Shown here piece by piece: positions 1 to 8,635 of a DNA stretch of 64,000 bases; the first letter of the stretch is position 1; each line of letters starts with the position of its first letter. The translations under genes and the position numbers were made by a program. The DNA lies in contig OW818695.1 of assembly GCA_942493345.1 (NCBI GenBank), positions 2,108,001 to 2,172,000 of the forward strand. Direction: 5' to 3'. This DNA comes from GWE2-42-39 sp942493345 (lineage in GTDB: Bacteria > Bacteroidota > Bacteroidia > Bacteroidales > Prolixibacteraceae). The notes below the pieces were generated by a model that made no database searches, was not told where the DNA came from, and worked only from the letters and a program-made list of their open reading frames with translations.

Positions 1-714
1 GTTTTACTGGGTATTTGCGGAATACTGATTGGCATGTCGAAAGTCGGTGTGCCGGGCGTTTCAATGATCGTTGTCCCCACCCTGGCCTACATTTTCGGTG
101 GAAAACTGTCAACCGGCGTTTTGCTCCCAATCCTCATCGCAGGCGATATTTTCGGTGTTTCGTATTACCGGAGCCACGCCAAATGGACCTATCTGGTCAA
201 CATTCTGCCCTGGGCCTTTGCAGGAATTGCCTTGGGTTTATGGGTTGGCTCCATTGTAAACGATGAACAGTTTAAAAATCTGATTGCCATACTGGTGTTC
301 GTCTGCATCGGGTTGATGCTCTGGAAAGATCGCAAAAAGGATCAACAGTTTTTTCCCGACAAATGGTGGTTCGCAGCATCAATGGGGATACTGGGAGGTT
401 TTGCAACCATGATCGGAAATGTTGCCGGTCCTATTTTTGCGATTTACCTGCTGGCCATCCATTTGCCAAAAAACAATTTTATTGGCACCGGGGCCTGGTT
501 TTTTCTAATTGTCAACGTGGTAAAATTTCCGCTGCAACTATTCTTTTGGGGAACAATTACCTGGTCGACCCTGGCACTCGATTTATGCACTTTGCCGGCA
601 ATTGCCCTCGGCGCTTTTATGGGTATCTGGCTGGTAAAAATTATCCCTGAACACACCTACCGCTACGTTACTATTGTCATCACCGTTTTGTCTGCATTTT
701 TGTTATTGATTTAA
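1..714 (+). CDS. Sulfite exporter TauE/SafE-type membrane protein (5' end outside window)
   Basis: The reading frame is open from the first base, so the gene begins upstream of the window; the first in-frame ATG at 34 is probably internal because the coding sense continues before it (VLLGICGILIG). The product is very hydrophobic, with about seven visible membrane segments. A glycine-rich opening (MSKVGVPGVSMIVVP) and a similar one halfway through (ASMGILGGFATMIGNVAGP) reflect the internal duplication known for the TauE/SafE (DUF81) family. Family members are putative exporters of small anions such as sulfite or sulfoacetate; the substrate here cannot be read from the sequence. Only 2 bases separate its stop from the next gene, so the two are probably co-transcribed. 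Confidence 0.85.
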   Translation, partial: VLLGICGILIGMSKVGVPGVSMIVVPTLAYIFGGKLSTGVLLPILIAGDIFGVSYYRSHAKWTYLVNILPWAFAGIALGLWVGSIVNDEQFKNLIAILVFVCIGLMLWKDRKKDQQFFPDKWWFAASMGILGGFATMIGNVAGPIFAIYLLAIHLPKNNFIGTGAWFFLIVNVVKFPLQLFFWGTITWSTLALDLCTLPAIALGAFMGIWLVKIIPEHTYRYVTIVITVLSAFLLLI

Positions 715-716
715 AA

Positions 717-1433
717 ATGAAAGAGCTAGCAAACTATTTTCAGAATAAAAAAGTATCCTCTGTCCTGGATATTGGCTGCGGAAGCGGCGATTTTATCAAA
801 GTCCTGGCAAGCGTTTTTCCTGAAGAAACAAAAATTACCGGCATCGATCCGTTTGAAGAAGCGCTGACCGAGGCGCGTCAGAAATTTCCTTCAGAAAAGA
901 TTGAATTTTTGCAGATGGGAGGCGAACAGATTGCCTTTCCCGACAACTGTTTCGATGTGGTTTCCATCTCGTTTGCCCTGCACCACCTGGCCGACGTTTC
1001 GAAAACGCTTTCCGAAATGAAACGGGTCGTAAAACCGGATGGATGGATGATTATTAACGAAATTGTTTCGGAAGTGCAAAACGAAGCACAGGAAAACCAA
1101 AAGATGCTGCACCATTTGAAAAGTTTTATCGACCGGTTGAATGGAATTCCGCACCGGAAAACGTATTCAACTGCGGAAGTATTGGAAATTATAGCCTCCA
1201 ATGGAATGGTTGCCAACCATTCGTTTTCGAACCTGAAAATGGAAACTCCATCTTTCGAGCCCGAATTTTTAAACCAACAGGTTTCGCTGTTGAAAAGTTT
1301 CATCGAACCATTGAAAAAACATGGTCTTTACGAAGAGAAAAAGAAGCTGGTCGCCGAAATTGAAGACCGGATGAAGAAATATGGTTTTCAAATTGCGCCA
1401 AGTATCGTGGTGGTTGCACAGAAAAAAGTTTGA
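717..1433 (+). CDS. Class I SAM-dependent methyltransferase
   Basis: 238 residues. The Rossmann-type SAM-binding motif I is VLDIGCGSGDF (residues 16-26). An acidic residue follows strand 2 (GIDPFEEAL), and the motif IV/post-motif region reads CFDVVSISFALHHL, typical of the Methyltransf_11 (UbiE-like) fold. The C-terminal third is charged and presumably caps the active site. The substrate is unknown: the family covers quinone, lipid and small-molecule methylation. It starts 2 bases after the TauE-like gene, which suggests translational coupling. Confidence 0.85.
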   Translation: MKELANYFQNKKVSSVLDIGCGSGDFIKVLASVFPEETKITGIDPFEEALTEARQKFPSEKIEFLQMGGEQIAFPDNCFDVVSISFALHHLADVSKTLSEMKRVVKPDGWMIINEIVSEVQNEAQENQKMLHHLKSFIDRLNGIPHRKTYSTAEVLEIIASNGMVANHSFSNLKMETPSFEPEFLNQQVSLLKSFIEPLKKHGLYEEKKKLVAEIEDRMKKYGFQIAPSIVVVAQKKV

Positions 1434-1495
1434 ACCTTCGGAATAAAAGCATTTGCATTTTATTTGTAAATTTACCGGCTCGAAAAACAATTGCA

Positions 1496-1759
1496 ATGAG
1501 TGGATTTTTAATCATTCTGGCTATCCAGAATTTTCTGGGTACTATTCTGATTTTTATTGTTATTTATTATTTAATCAAGATTATCGGAAAAATTGCGTTG
1601 ACTTCCATTGTCAACCAGGCAAGAACCAATGCGCAGCAAGGCCAGCAAAAGGCCAACCGGAAAAGGGAAGGTGAAGTGACGATTGTTAGCAACAAAAACC
1701 ATTCATCGAAATACAACCGTAGCGAAGGTGAATACGTCGATTTTGAAGAAATTGACTGA
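1496..1759 (+). CDS. Small membrane protein, DUF4834-like
   Basis: 87 residues from the ATG at 1496. The frame is open further upstream to an alternative start at 1430, but that would overlap the methyltransferase and adds non-membrane sequence before the hydrophobic segment. Residues about 3-30 form one membrane segment (FLIILAIQNFLGTILIFIVI). The rest is a short polar cytoplasmic tail rich in Q, K, R and N with an acidic end (EGEYVDFEEID). This layout matches the small Bacteroidota proteins grouped as DUF4834; I assign it from memory of the family. Function unknown. Confidence 0.65.
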   Translation: MSGFLIILAIQNFLGTILIFIVIYYLIKIIGKIALTSIVNQARTNAQQGQQKANRKREGEVTIVSNKNHSSKYNRSEGEYVDFEEID

Positions 1760-1897
1760 TCCGGCTCCTGTACCTGGTCATTTCCCTGACATTTCTTTAC
1801 TTATTCTGAATCTATCCATTGTCTTTTGATACAAAAGTATTTGGTTGTCGATTTTTTCCTATTTTTACGCCTCAATTAAAAAAAACACAAAGGCATT

Positions 1898-3451
1898 ATG
1901 GCTCAGGAAGATATTTTCAAAAAACTGGTAGCCCATTGTAAAGAATACGGGTTTGTATTTCAATCGAGTGAAATCTACGACGGGCTGGGCGCAGTTTACG
2001 ATTACGGACAAAACGGCGTTGAACTGAAAAACAACATCAAAAAATACTGGTGGGACAGCATGGTACTGCTGCACGAAAATGTGGTGGGTATTGATTCTGC
2101 TATTTTTATGCACCCTACCATCTGGAAGGCTTCGGGCCATGTCGACGCGTTTAACGACCCGCTGATTGACAACAAAGATTCGAAAAAACGCTACCGCGCC
2201 GACGTGCTGATTGAAGAACAACTGGCAAAAATTGAAGACAAAATAAACAAGGAAATTGAAAAAGCGGCCAAACGTTTTGGCGATGCGTTCGACGAAAAAC
2301 AGTTCCGCGAAACCAATGCCCGCGTGCTGGAAAACCAACAAAAATGGGATGCTTTGCACACTCGTTTTGCAAAAGCGCTGAACGACGGCAACCTGGACGA
2401 ACTTCGGCAAATCATCGTCGACGAAGAAATTGCCTGCCCGATTTCGGGAACCCGCAACTGGACCGAAGTTCGCCAGTTCAACCTGATGTTTGCTACCGAA
2501 ATGGGCTCGACATCCGACGGTGCATTGAAAGTGTACCTGCGCCCCGAAACGGCTCAGGGTATTTTTGTGAATTACCTGAACGTGCAAAAAACCGGCCGCA
2601 TGAAAATTCCTTTCGGGATTGCACAAATCGGAAAAGCTTTCCGAAACGAAATTGTGGCCCGTCAGTTTATCTTCCGCATGCGCGAATTCGAACAAATGGA
2701 GATGCAGTTCTTCGTGAAACCGGGAACCGAACTCGAATGGTTCGAGCAGTGGAAGGAAACCCGCATGAAATGGCACCAGGCGCTTGGCTTCGGCAGCGAA
2801 AACTACCGTTTCCATGTACACGAAAAACTGGCCCACTACGCCAATGCTGCTGTCGATGTGGAATTTAAATTCCCGTTCGGGTTCAAAGAAGTGGAAGGAA
2901 TTCACTCGCGCACTAATTTCGACTTAAGTCAACACCAACAATATTCAGGAAAAAAGATTCAATATTTTGATTCCGAATTGAATGAATCGTATGTGCCTTT
3001 TGTGGTAGAAACTTCGATTGGCGTCGACCGCATGTTCCTGCAAGTGGTTTCGGCTTCGTACTGCGAAGAAGAAGTGGAAACGGCCAACGGCGAAAAAGAT
3101 ACCCGCGTGGTGATGAAACTGCCGCCCATGCTTGCGCCTGTGAAACTGGCCGTGTTGCCGCTGGTGAAAAAAGATGGTCTGCCTGAAAAGGCCCGCGAAA
3201 TTATCGACAGCCTGAAATTCGATTTCAATTGCCAGTACGACGAAAAAGATTCGATAGGCAAACGTTACCGCCGCATGGACGCCATTGGAACGCCTTTCTG
3301 CGTCACCATCGACCACCAAACCCTGGAAGATAACACAGTGACCATTCGTTACCGCGACACCATGCAACAAGACCGCGTTGGAATCGACAAATTGTTGGAA
3401 ATTATTTCAGAACAAGTAAGTTTTAAAAAGATGTTTTCAAGCCTGAAGTAA
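1898..3451 (+). CDS. glyS: Glycine--tRNA ligase, eukaryotic/archaeal (alpha2) type
   Basis: 517 residues. Charges tRNA-Gly with glycine in the cytoplasm. It is a class II synthetase: motif 2 begins FRNE (residues 248-251) and continues into the FRMREFEQMEMQFF strand, and motif 3 contains GVDR (375-378). The N-terminal catalytic part carries an insertion (about residues 85-180) with a charged helical stretch, and the last ~100 residues are the anticodon-binding domain (LAVLPLVKK onwards). This homodimeric form replaces the bacterial alpha2-beta2 enzyme in Bacteroidota, and the length fits. Start ATG at 1898; no strong Shine-Dalgarno sequence, as usual for the phylum. A strong hairpin terminator follows. 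Confidence 0.97.
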   Translation: MAQEDIFKKLVAHCKEYGFVFQSSEIYDGLGAVYDYGQNGVELKNNIKKYWWDSMVLLHENVVGIDSAIFMHPTIWKASGHVDAFNDPLIDNKDSKKRYRADVLIEEQLAKIEDKINKEIEKAAKRFGDAFDEKQFRETNARVLENQQKWDALHTRFAKALNDGNLDELRQIIVDEEIACPISGTRNWTEVRQFNLMFATEMGSTSDGALKVYLRPETAQGIFVNYLNVQKTGRMKIPFGIAQIGKAFRNEIVARQFIFRMREFEQMEMQFFVKPGTELEWFEQWKETRMKWHQALGFGSENYRFHVHEKLAHYANAAVDVEFKFPFGFKEVEGIHSRTNFDLSQHQQYSGKKIQYFDSELNESYVPFVVETSIGVDRMFLQVVSASYCEEEVETANGEKDTRVVMKLPPMLAPVKLAVLPLVKKDGLPEKAREIIDSLKFDFNCQYDEKDSIGKRYRRMDAIGTPFCVTIDHQTLEDNTVTIRYRDTMQQDRVGIDKLLEIISEQVSFKKMFSSLK

Positions 3452-3470
3452 AAAAAGATAGAATAAAAAT

Positions 3471-3507
3471 AAAAAAGGTTGCCAAATTTTGGCAACCTTT
3501 TTTATTT
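3471..3507. terminator. Bidirectional intrinsic terminator after glyS
   Basis: Perfect hairpin with arms of about 15 bases (AAAAAAGGTTGCCAA and TTGGCAACCTTTTTT) followed by a T-rich run. An A-run on the other side lets it act on both strands, ending glyS from the left and the minus-strand permease operon from the right. Confidence 0.85.
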
Positions 3508-3533
3508 TGAATTTCATCGGACTATAGTGAAAA

Positions 3534-3745
3534 CTAATCATACCTCAGCGCTTCCACCGGATTTCGGGTGGCCACCTTCCAGCTTTGCCAGCTCACTGTC
3601 AACAATGCAATTTCCAAAGCCAGCAAGCCAACCAGAGCAAATATCCACCAATCGATTGAAGTTTTGTTGCATCGTTTTTCATCCACAAATTCATGACATA
3701 TCAAGCTGTTGGCAATGCAAGCAGGGAATCCCTCTTTACATCTCT
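3534..3745 (-). pseudogene. Decayed 3' end of a sixth FtsX-type permease
   Basis: Codons between 3662 and 3534 still read TSIDWWIFALVGLLAL and then VSWQSWKVATRNPVEALRYD before a stop. This is almost the same ending as the permease at 11138-13639 (NLNWWIFASSGLLAL, NPVEALRYE). Upstream of 3662 the similarity moves to another frame: there DSLLALPTA, a stop codon, then YVMNLWMKNDATK line up with the intact AMPVSYFAMQKWLENFAYKT stretch. So at least one frameshift and one nonsense codon are present, and everything before about 3745 is gone. The remnant sits directly behind the last intact permease and is bounded by the glyS terminator. It is best read as the eroding outer edge of the permease array. 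Confidence 0.8.
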
Positions 3746-3789
3746 TTGTCCATAAATTTGGCATCTCAAATCGGTTATTCGCCAGGAAA

Positions 3790-6138
3790 TTATTCGTATC
3801 GCAATGATTTTACCGGGTTCCGATTTGCTGCACTCCAGGTTTGTGTGCTAACGGTTGATATCGCTACTGCTGAAGCAATGATTGGCCCGATAAAAAATGC
3901 CCACAAAGGCATGGGTGTGTGAAAGGAGAACCTTCCGAGGAGGGATTGTCCCAGCAAAAATGCAATTGGAAGCGCCATAAAAAATGCAATGGTCAGCCAT
4001 TTTGTGTAGTTCGTGAGTAATAACCGCACGATCGACCAAATTGTGGCCCCGTTGGCTTTTCTGATTCCTATTTCTTTGGTTCGGCTTTCAGAAGTAAACG
4101 AAGCAAGTCCAAACAAGCCCATACATGCCAGTGAAAGTGCAATAATAAAGGCCATACCCATCAAATCTGACGGTAAGTTCAATCGGGGGAAAGGTAAAAG
4201 ATCCCGAAATAAAAGAGGCTGAAATACTGCCTCAGGTTCATAATGCCTGTATATTGTAAGGATCTTATCGGTTAATGAATGAAAACTTCCGGAGGAATAT
4301 TTAATTAACACCGTTGGCTGGTCATTGGGGGCAATACGAATAATGGTTGGAACAATCGGCCCGGACAGATCTGCAACATGAAAGTCTTTAAAAATGCCGA
4401 TAATGGTTCCTTTTTTCCCTTCGAATGTAAGTGTTGAGCCAATTGGGTTTTTGTTTTTCAGCACTTGGGCGGCAATATCGTTAATCATGTAACAGTCCGA
4501 GTCGGATGAAAAAGAAGGATTAAAAAAGCGACCTTCAACCACATTAACGTCCACTGTTTTGTTGTAATCGAAATCGGAATTGATGCACCAGAAATGCAAT
4601 TTTTCCGATGCGTCTTTCCCCTCCCAGCTAACATCGGTCGAAACCCTGGTTCCCCGTGTTGGGATGCAGTTTGTGAAACTTACCGCGTCAATTTCCGGAA
4701 TAGCAAGCAATTCAGCTCTTACGCTCTCGGCATGTTTCTGTATGTTGTCCGAATTGTCCAGAACAATCAGGTTGTCTTTATCAACCCCGATATCGTAGTT
4801 GCGCATGTATCTGGCCTGGGTGTTGATTATCATCATGACTATAATCAGGATAATTGGTATGGTAAATTGAAAAACAATCATGCTTTGCCTGAAAATACTG
4901 TAACTGTGACTAGTGGCTATTCTTCCTTTCAACACACTGATAGGATTTGACGAGGCCAGGTATAACGCGGGCAATAAGCCTGAAGCCAGACCTGTAAAGA
5001 GGGCAACGCCAATAAAAAACATCATTATTTTGAAGTTCAGTATGCTAAACTGAATGTTACTGTGAACCATTGTATTGAACCCGTTGAGTAGCAGTCTGGC
5101 CATGATCGTTGCAAATAGAAGGCTGATCAGCGTAAGAATGAATGTTTCGCCCAGAAACTGAATAACGATAGCGCCTTTGCCCGAACCGGCAACTTTTTTG
5201 ATGCCTGCTTCCCGATACCTCCGGATGTTTAATGCAATGGCCAGGTTGATGAAGTTAAAACAGGCAATAAGCAGAATGACGAAGCCGATGGAACCAACAA
5301 TCACCACGTTTCGCATTTCGCGCCAAACCCGTTTTCCTCCGGCGTATGAATATAAACTTTTGTCTTTTAAAGGAAAGAGAAAAAGTTCCTGGTTCAGGGT
5401 GGTTTCCTGGTTTTTGATCAGGTTTTTGATCTTGTCTTCAACCATCTTATTATCAGCATTCTCTTTTAGCAAAATCCAGGTTTCATCGGCCGTGGCCCCG
5501 GTTTCGTTCGCCCAGCTGTTGCCGGCCAGAAAATTCGTGAATGGGATCACAAAATCAAATTGCAAGAACGATTGCTGGGGTACTTTCCGAAATACTCCGG
5601 CCACTTTAAATGCTTCCTGATTCTCTCCCCTTTTCATTATCAGCGTTTTGCCAACACAATCGGTACTTTCGAAAAATTTGGTAGCCATTGGTTCCGAAAT
5701 CACAATCGAGTTCTGGTCGTTTAACACACGGGTGTTATTTTGAATCAGGGAGAATGAAAACACATCAAAAAAGTTACTATCGGCATAATATCCTCTTTCT
5801 GTAAATGTTTTATCTCCGTTCACAAAGGAAAGATCAAGCTCTGTAATCCGGGTCATTTCTTCAATTTCGGGAGCATTAACTTTCAGCACATCGGTGAGCG
5901 AGGCAGAAAGGTATTCTTTCGGAAAACGTTCGCCATTGAAGAATGTCACATAGGCATCAACCGCATACAGCCGGTCGTAGTTTTTATGAAATTTGTCGTA
6001 ACTAAACGCATTTGTGATGTGAAGTATGGCTAAAATGGCACAGGTCAGTCCAAAGGTTAGGCATACAAAATTGAGTATGCTGTATGTTTTGTTGCGCCAC
6101 AAGTAACGCAGGGCAATTTTGAAAAAATTTCGAAACAT
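3790..6138 (-). CDS. FtsX/MacB-type ABC transporter permease (array copy 1)
   Basis: 782 residues. Inner-membrane permease of the MacB/LolC superfamily, expected to work with the LolD-like ATPases encoded at 19-20.6 kb. Layout: one membrane helix (about 20-40), a large periplasmic domain, three helices (about 280-410), a further helix (about 425-445, IPIILIIVMMI), a second periplasmic domain, and three final helices. It thus looks like two MacB-type halves fused in one chain. The FtsX domain signature TKEIGIRKANGATIWSIV precedes the last helices. The C-terminus is WSAANRNPVKSLRYE, a diverged form of the tail shared by the array. 59 bases separate it from the upstream permease, same strand. 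Substrate unknown. Confidence 0.88.
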   Translation of the reverse strand: MFRNFFKIALRYLWRNKTYSILNFVCLTFGLTCAILAILHITNAFSYDKFHKNYDRLYAVDAYVTFFNGERFPKEYLSASLTDVLKVNAPEIEEMTRITELDLSFVNGDKTFTERGYYADSNFFDVFSFSLIQNNTRVLNDQNSIVISEPMATKFFESTDCVGKTLIMKRGENQEAFKVAGVFRKVPQQSFLQFDFVIPFTNFLAGNSWANETGATADETWILLKENADNKMVEDKIKNLIKNQETTLNQELFLFPLKDKSLYSYAGGKRVWREMRNVVIVGSIGFVILLIACFNFINLAIALNIRRYREAGIKKVAGSGKGAIVIQFLGETFILTLISLLFATIMARLLLNGFNTMVHSNIQFSILNFKIMMFFIGVALFTGLASGLLPALYLASSNPISVLKGRIATSHSYSIFRQSMIVFQFTIPIILIIVMMIINTQARYMRNYDIGVDKDNLIVLDNSDNIQKHAESVRAELLAIPEIDAVSFTNCIPTRGTRVSTDVSWEGKDASEKLHFWCINSDFDYNKTVDVNVVEGRFFNPSFSSDSDCYMINDIAAQVLKNKNPIGSTLTFEGKKGTIIGIFKDFHVADLSGPIVPTIIRIAPNDQPTVLIKYSSGSFHSLTDKILTIYRHYEPEAVFQPLLFRDLLPFPRLNLPSDLMGMAFIIALSLACMGLFGLASFTSESRTKEIGIRKANGATIWSIVRLLLTNYTKWLTIAFFMALPIAFLLGQSLLGRFSFHTPMPLWAFFIGPIIASAVAISTVSTQTWSAANRNPVKSLRYE

Positions 6139-6197
6139 GATTTTCTGAGTTAGTTTTATTATTTCCGATAATCTATATATTCGTTTATCAATCCGTT

Positions 6198-8615
6198 TTA
6201 TTCATATCTCAACGCTTCTACCGGTTTTCGGGTGGCCGCCTTCCAGCTTTGCCAGCTTACCGTCAGCATAGCAATGGCAATGGTTATTATCCCGCCCATC
6301 AGGTAAATCCAAAAACTGATTTCGGTGCGGAATGCATAGTTCAGCAACCAGCTTTTCATAACAAACAACGAAATCGGCGTTGCAACAACCAATGCAATTA
6401 AAATCAACACGATAATTTCTTTTGAAAAGAGATAAACAATATTTCCGGTGTGTGCCCCAAGTACTTTCCGAACGCCAACTTCCTTCACCTTTTTCGATGC
6501 AGTGAAGGCAGCTAATGCCCACAAACCCAGTACCGAAATAAAGAAAGCCAGACCGGTGAAAATGCTAACAATATTTCCAAAACGTTTATCGGTTTTATAT
6601 TGATTATCAAAATAACGATCAAGAAAAAAGTAATCGAAACTGGCCTCCTGAAAGTACGAATCCCAGCGGCTTTTGATTAATTTCAAAGTCGCATCATACT
6701 CATTGCCCGTCGTTTTTATGGCGATGTATTTTAAAGGCAGCCACCCCAGACGGCCATTCAGTACAAACATAATTGGAGTATAGGCATTGTTCAGCCCACG
6801 CTGGTGCCAGTTTTTAACTACCCCAATGATTTTCACCGGTTCGGCCTCTCCTTCCAGCATGACCTTTTTTCCCAGCGCATCCTCCGGATTTGAAAAACCA
6901 AGTGTAGCCACTGCAGCTTCGTTGACAAGCAGATTCTCGCGTTCGTTACCAAAGCCTTCCTGAAAAGAGCGTCCGGCCAGCACTTCAAGGTTGAATGTCT
7001 TTACAAACTTATAATCAACATTCAACATTTCGTACAGACGGTGTTGCCCTGTTCCGTCGTCCTGCAGCCGGTTCGAAGCGAAATATGCCACTTCCATCCC
7101 GGGAACCGCATCACTCAGGGTAACCGAACTGACCGCAGGCTCTTGTTCAAGGTTCTTGGCAAACATGGTCACCCGCTGATTCAGGTTTTCGCGACTAACC
7201 GGAAATTTCAGCACAATCGTTTGGTTGATGTCGGCCCCCAGATTTTGATGCTGCATAAATTTTACCTGTTTATACACGATGAACGTGCCACAAATAAGAA
7301 ATAATGCAGCTGCAAACTGGAAAACCACCAATACCTGGCGGGTCGTTCCTGCAGAACCTGAATTAAAATAACTTCCTTTTAAAATGATGGAGGGTTTTAC
7401 CCGGGTCATTATAAAAGCCGGATAGAAACCGGAAAGTACAATGCCGGTCACCAGGATGGCGATTGTTGAAAGCCAGAATAATGGTTGTTTCAGAATAAAG
7501 AGCCCGATGCTTTCGCCAATAATTTGATTGAATAGCGGTTTCAGGAGAAAGACAAGGACAGCTGCCAATATAACAGACAGCAGGTTGACCAGCCACGACT
7601 CCATCAGGTACTGGCGAATGAGCTGATAGCGAAATGCCCCGGCAACTTTACGGATACCAACGTCTTTTGCCCGTTCCATCGCCCTTGCGGTGGTGAGGTT
7701 GATATAGTTGATCCAGGCAGTCAGCAAAATAACGATTGCAAGAATGATGAGCGTGATCAGCGAACGTTCGTTCCCTTTTATTTCCCGTTCGTATTGTTTT
7801 TGCGGATTGAGGTGAATTTGATCGAGCGGAACCAGTGTCACTCCCCATTTCTTGTTTTTCAGGGCTTCGCTGGTTTTATATTTTTCGGCCATTACCGGGA
7901 ACTGCGCTTCAATTTCTTTAGGGTCTTTTCCCGGCGATAGCAGCAAATAAGTATACGTTTCGTGCAGATACCAAAACTCTCTTATCCAGTTTGGCAATGT
8001 TTCGTACGAAATGAGGTAACTAAAACAGATATGTGAATTTTTTGGAAAATCGTTTAACACGCCGGTTACCTCACATTCCATGAAATTGGAGCCGGAAGCA
8101 AATGTCAGCAATTTTCCGACGGGGTTTTCATGGTTGAAAAAACGATGAGCCACATCTTCGGTAATTACCACTGTATTGGAGCGTTTTAGTTGATCGTTTA
8201 CAGCTCCTTCTTTCAGTTTAAAATCGAAAATTGTAAAAAACGATGGGCCACAGTAAGCAATTCCGTTTTCGCGAATTCGTTTCTCTTTATAAATAACCGT
8301 TTGCTCTGTGTTTTGAACGCCAATGCACAGGTAATCTTCAATGCCGGTCATTTCGTTGCTGATGGCGCTTCCGTAGCCAAACGAACTGGTTGCCCAGTCG
8401 TCAGTCAGATGGTTGCCTTCGAAAAACTGGCTTTCGACGCGGTATATACGGTCGCGTTTTGTGTGCGTTTTATCAAAACTAAACTCGAAACATACGTAAT
8501 TGATGATCAATATAGAAACAGCCATCCCGATCGCCAAGCCAAGAATATTGATCACAGAGAAAAGTTTGTTTTTTGCCTGATTTCTCAGGGCCATTTTTAA
8601 GTAGTGCAAGAACAT
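6198..8615 (-). CDS. FtsX/MacB-type ABC transporter permease (array copy 2)
   Basis: 805 residues with the duplicated 4+4 helix layout of the array. The N-terminus MFLHYLKMALRNQAKNKLFS is a short basic cytoplasmic lead into helix 1 (INILGLAIGMAVSILIINYV). The first FtsX signature is RAKDVGIRKVAGAFRYQLIR, the second KVKEVGVRKVLGAHTGNIVY. It ends with SWQSWKAATRKPVEALRYE, the common tail. Only 20 bases lie between its start and the stop of the next permease upstream. It is clearly paralogous to its neighbours, not a recent identical copy. As for the others, the exported or extracted substrate (peptide, lipid, lipoprotein or drug) cannot be told from sequence. Confidence 0.88.
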   Translation of the reverse strand: MFLHYLKMALRNQAKNKLFSVINILGLAIGMAVSILIINYVCFEFSFDKTHTKRDRIYRVESQFFEGNHLTDDWATSSFGYGSAISNEMTGIEDYLCIGVQNTEQTVIYKEKRIRENGIAYCGPSFFTIFDFKLKEGAVNDQLKRSNTVVITEDVAHRFFNHENPVGKLLTFASGSNFMECEVTGVLNDFPKNSHICFSYLISYETLPNWIREFWYLHETYTYLLLSPGKDPKEIEAQFPVMAEKYKTSEALKNKKWGVTLVPLDQIHLNPQKQYEREIKGNERSLITLIILAIVILLTAWINYINLTTARAMERAKDVGIRKVAGAFRYQLIRQYLMESWLVNLLSVILAAVLVFLLKPLFNQIIGESIGLFILKQPLFWLSTIAILVTGIVLSGFYPAFIMTRVKPSIILKGSYFNSGSAGTTRQVLVVFQFAAALFLICGTFIVYKQVKFMQHQNLGADINQTIVLKFPVSRENLNQRVTMFAKNLEQEPAVSSVTLSDAVPGMEVAYFASNRLQDDGTGQHRLYEMLNVDYKFVKTFNLEVLAGRSFQEGFGNERENLLVNEAAVATLGFSNPEDALGKKVMLEGEAEPVKIIGVVKNWHQRGLNNAYTPIMFVLNGRLGWLPLKYIAIKTTGNEYDATLKLIKSRWDSYFQEASFDYFFLDRYFDNQYKTDKRFGNIVSIFTGLAFFISVLGLWALAAFTASKKVKEVGVRKVLGAHTGNIVYLFSKEIIVLILIALVVATPISLFVMKSWLLNYAFRTEISFWIYLMGGIITIAIAMLTVSWQSWKAATRKPVEALRYE

Positions 8616-8635
8616 ATCAGATGGTTGGTTTTGGG

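Noticed and set aside
1865..2905. 346-codon open frame antisense to glyS
   Set aside because: It mirrors glyS codon use, has no recognisable domain and overlaps a certain gene; a shadow frame. The same holds for 26758-27609, 53171-54085, 24293-24940 and 25795-26463 on the minus strand.
3790..6138. Permease array as cell-division FtsX or lipoprotein-export LolCE genes
   Set aside because: Length, duplicated architecture and context with adaptor and TolC-type genes fit MacB-like efflux; the true ftsX is at 37737-38615.
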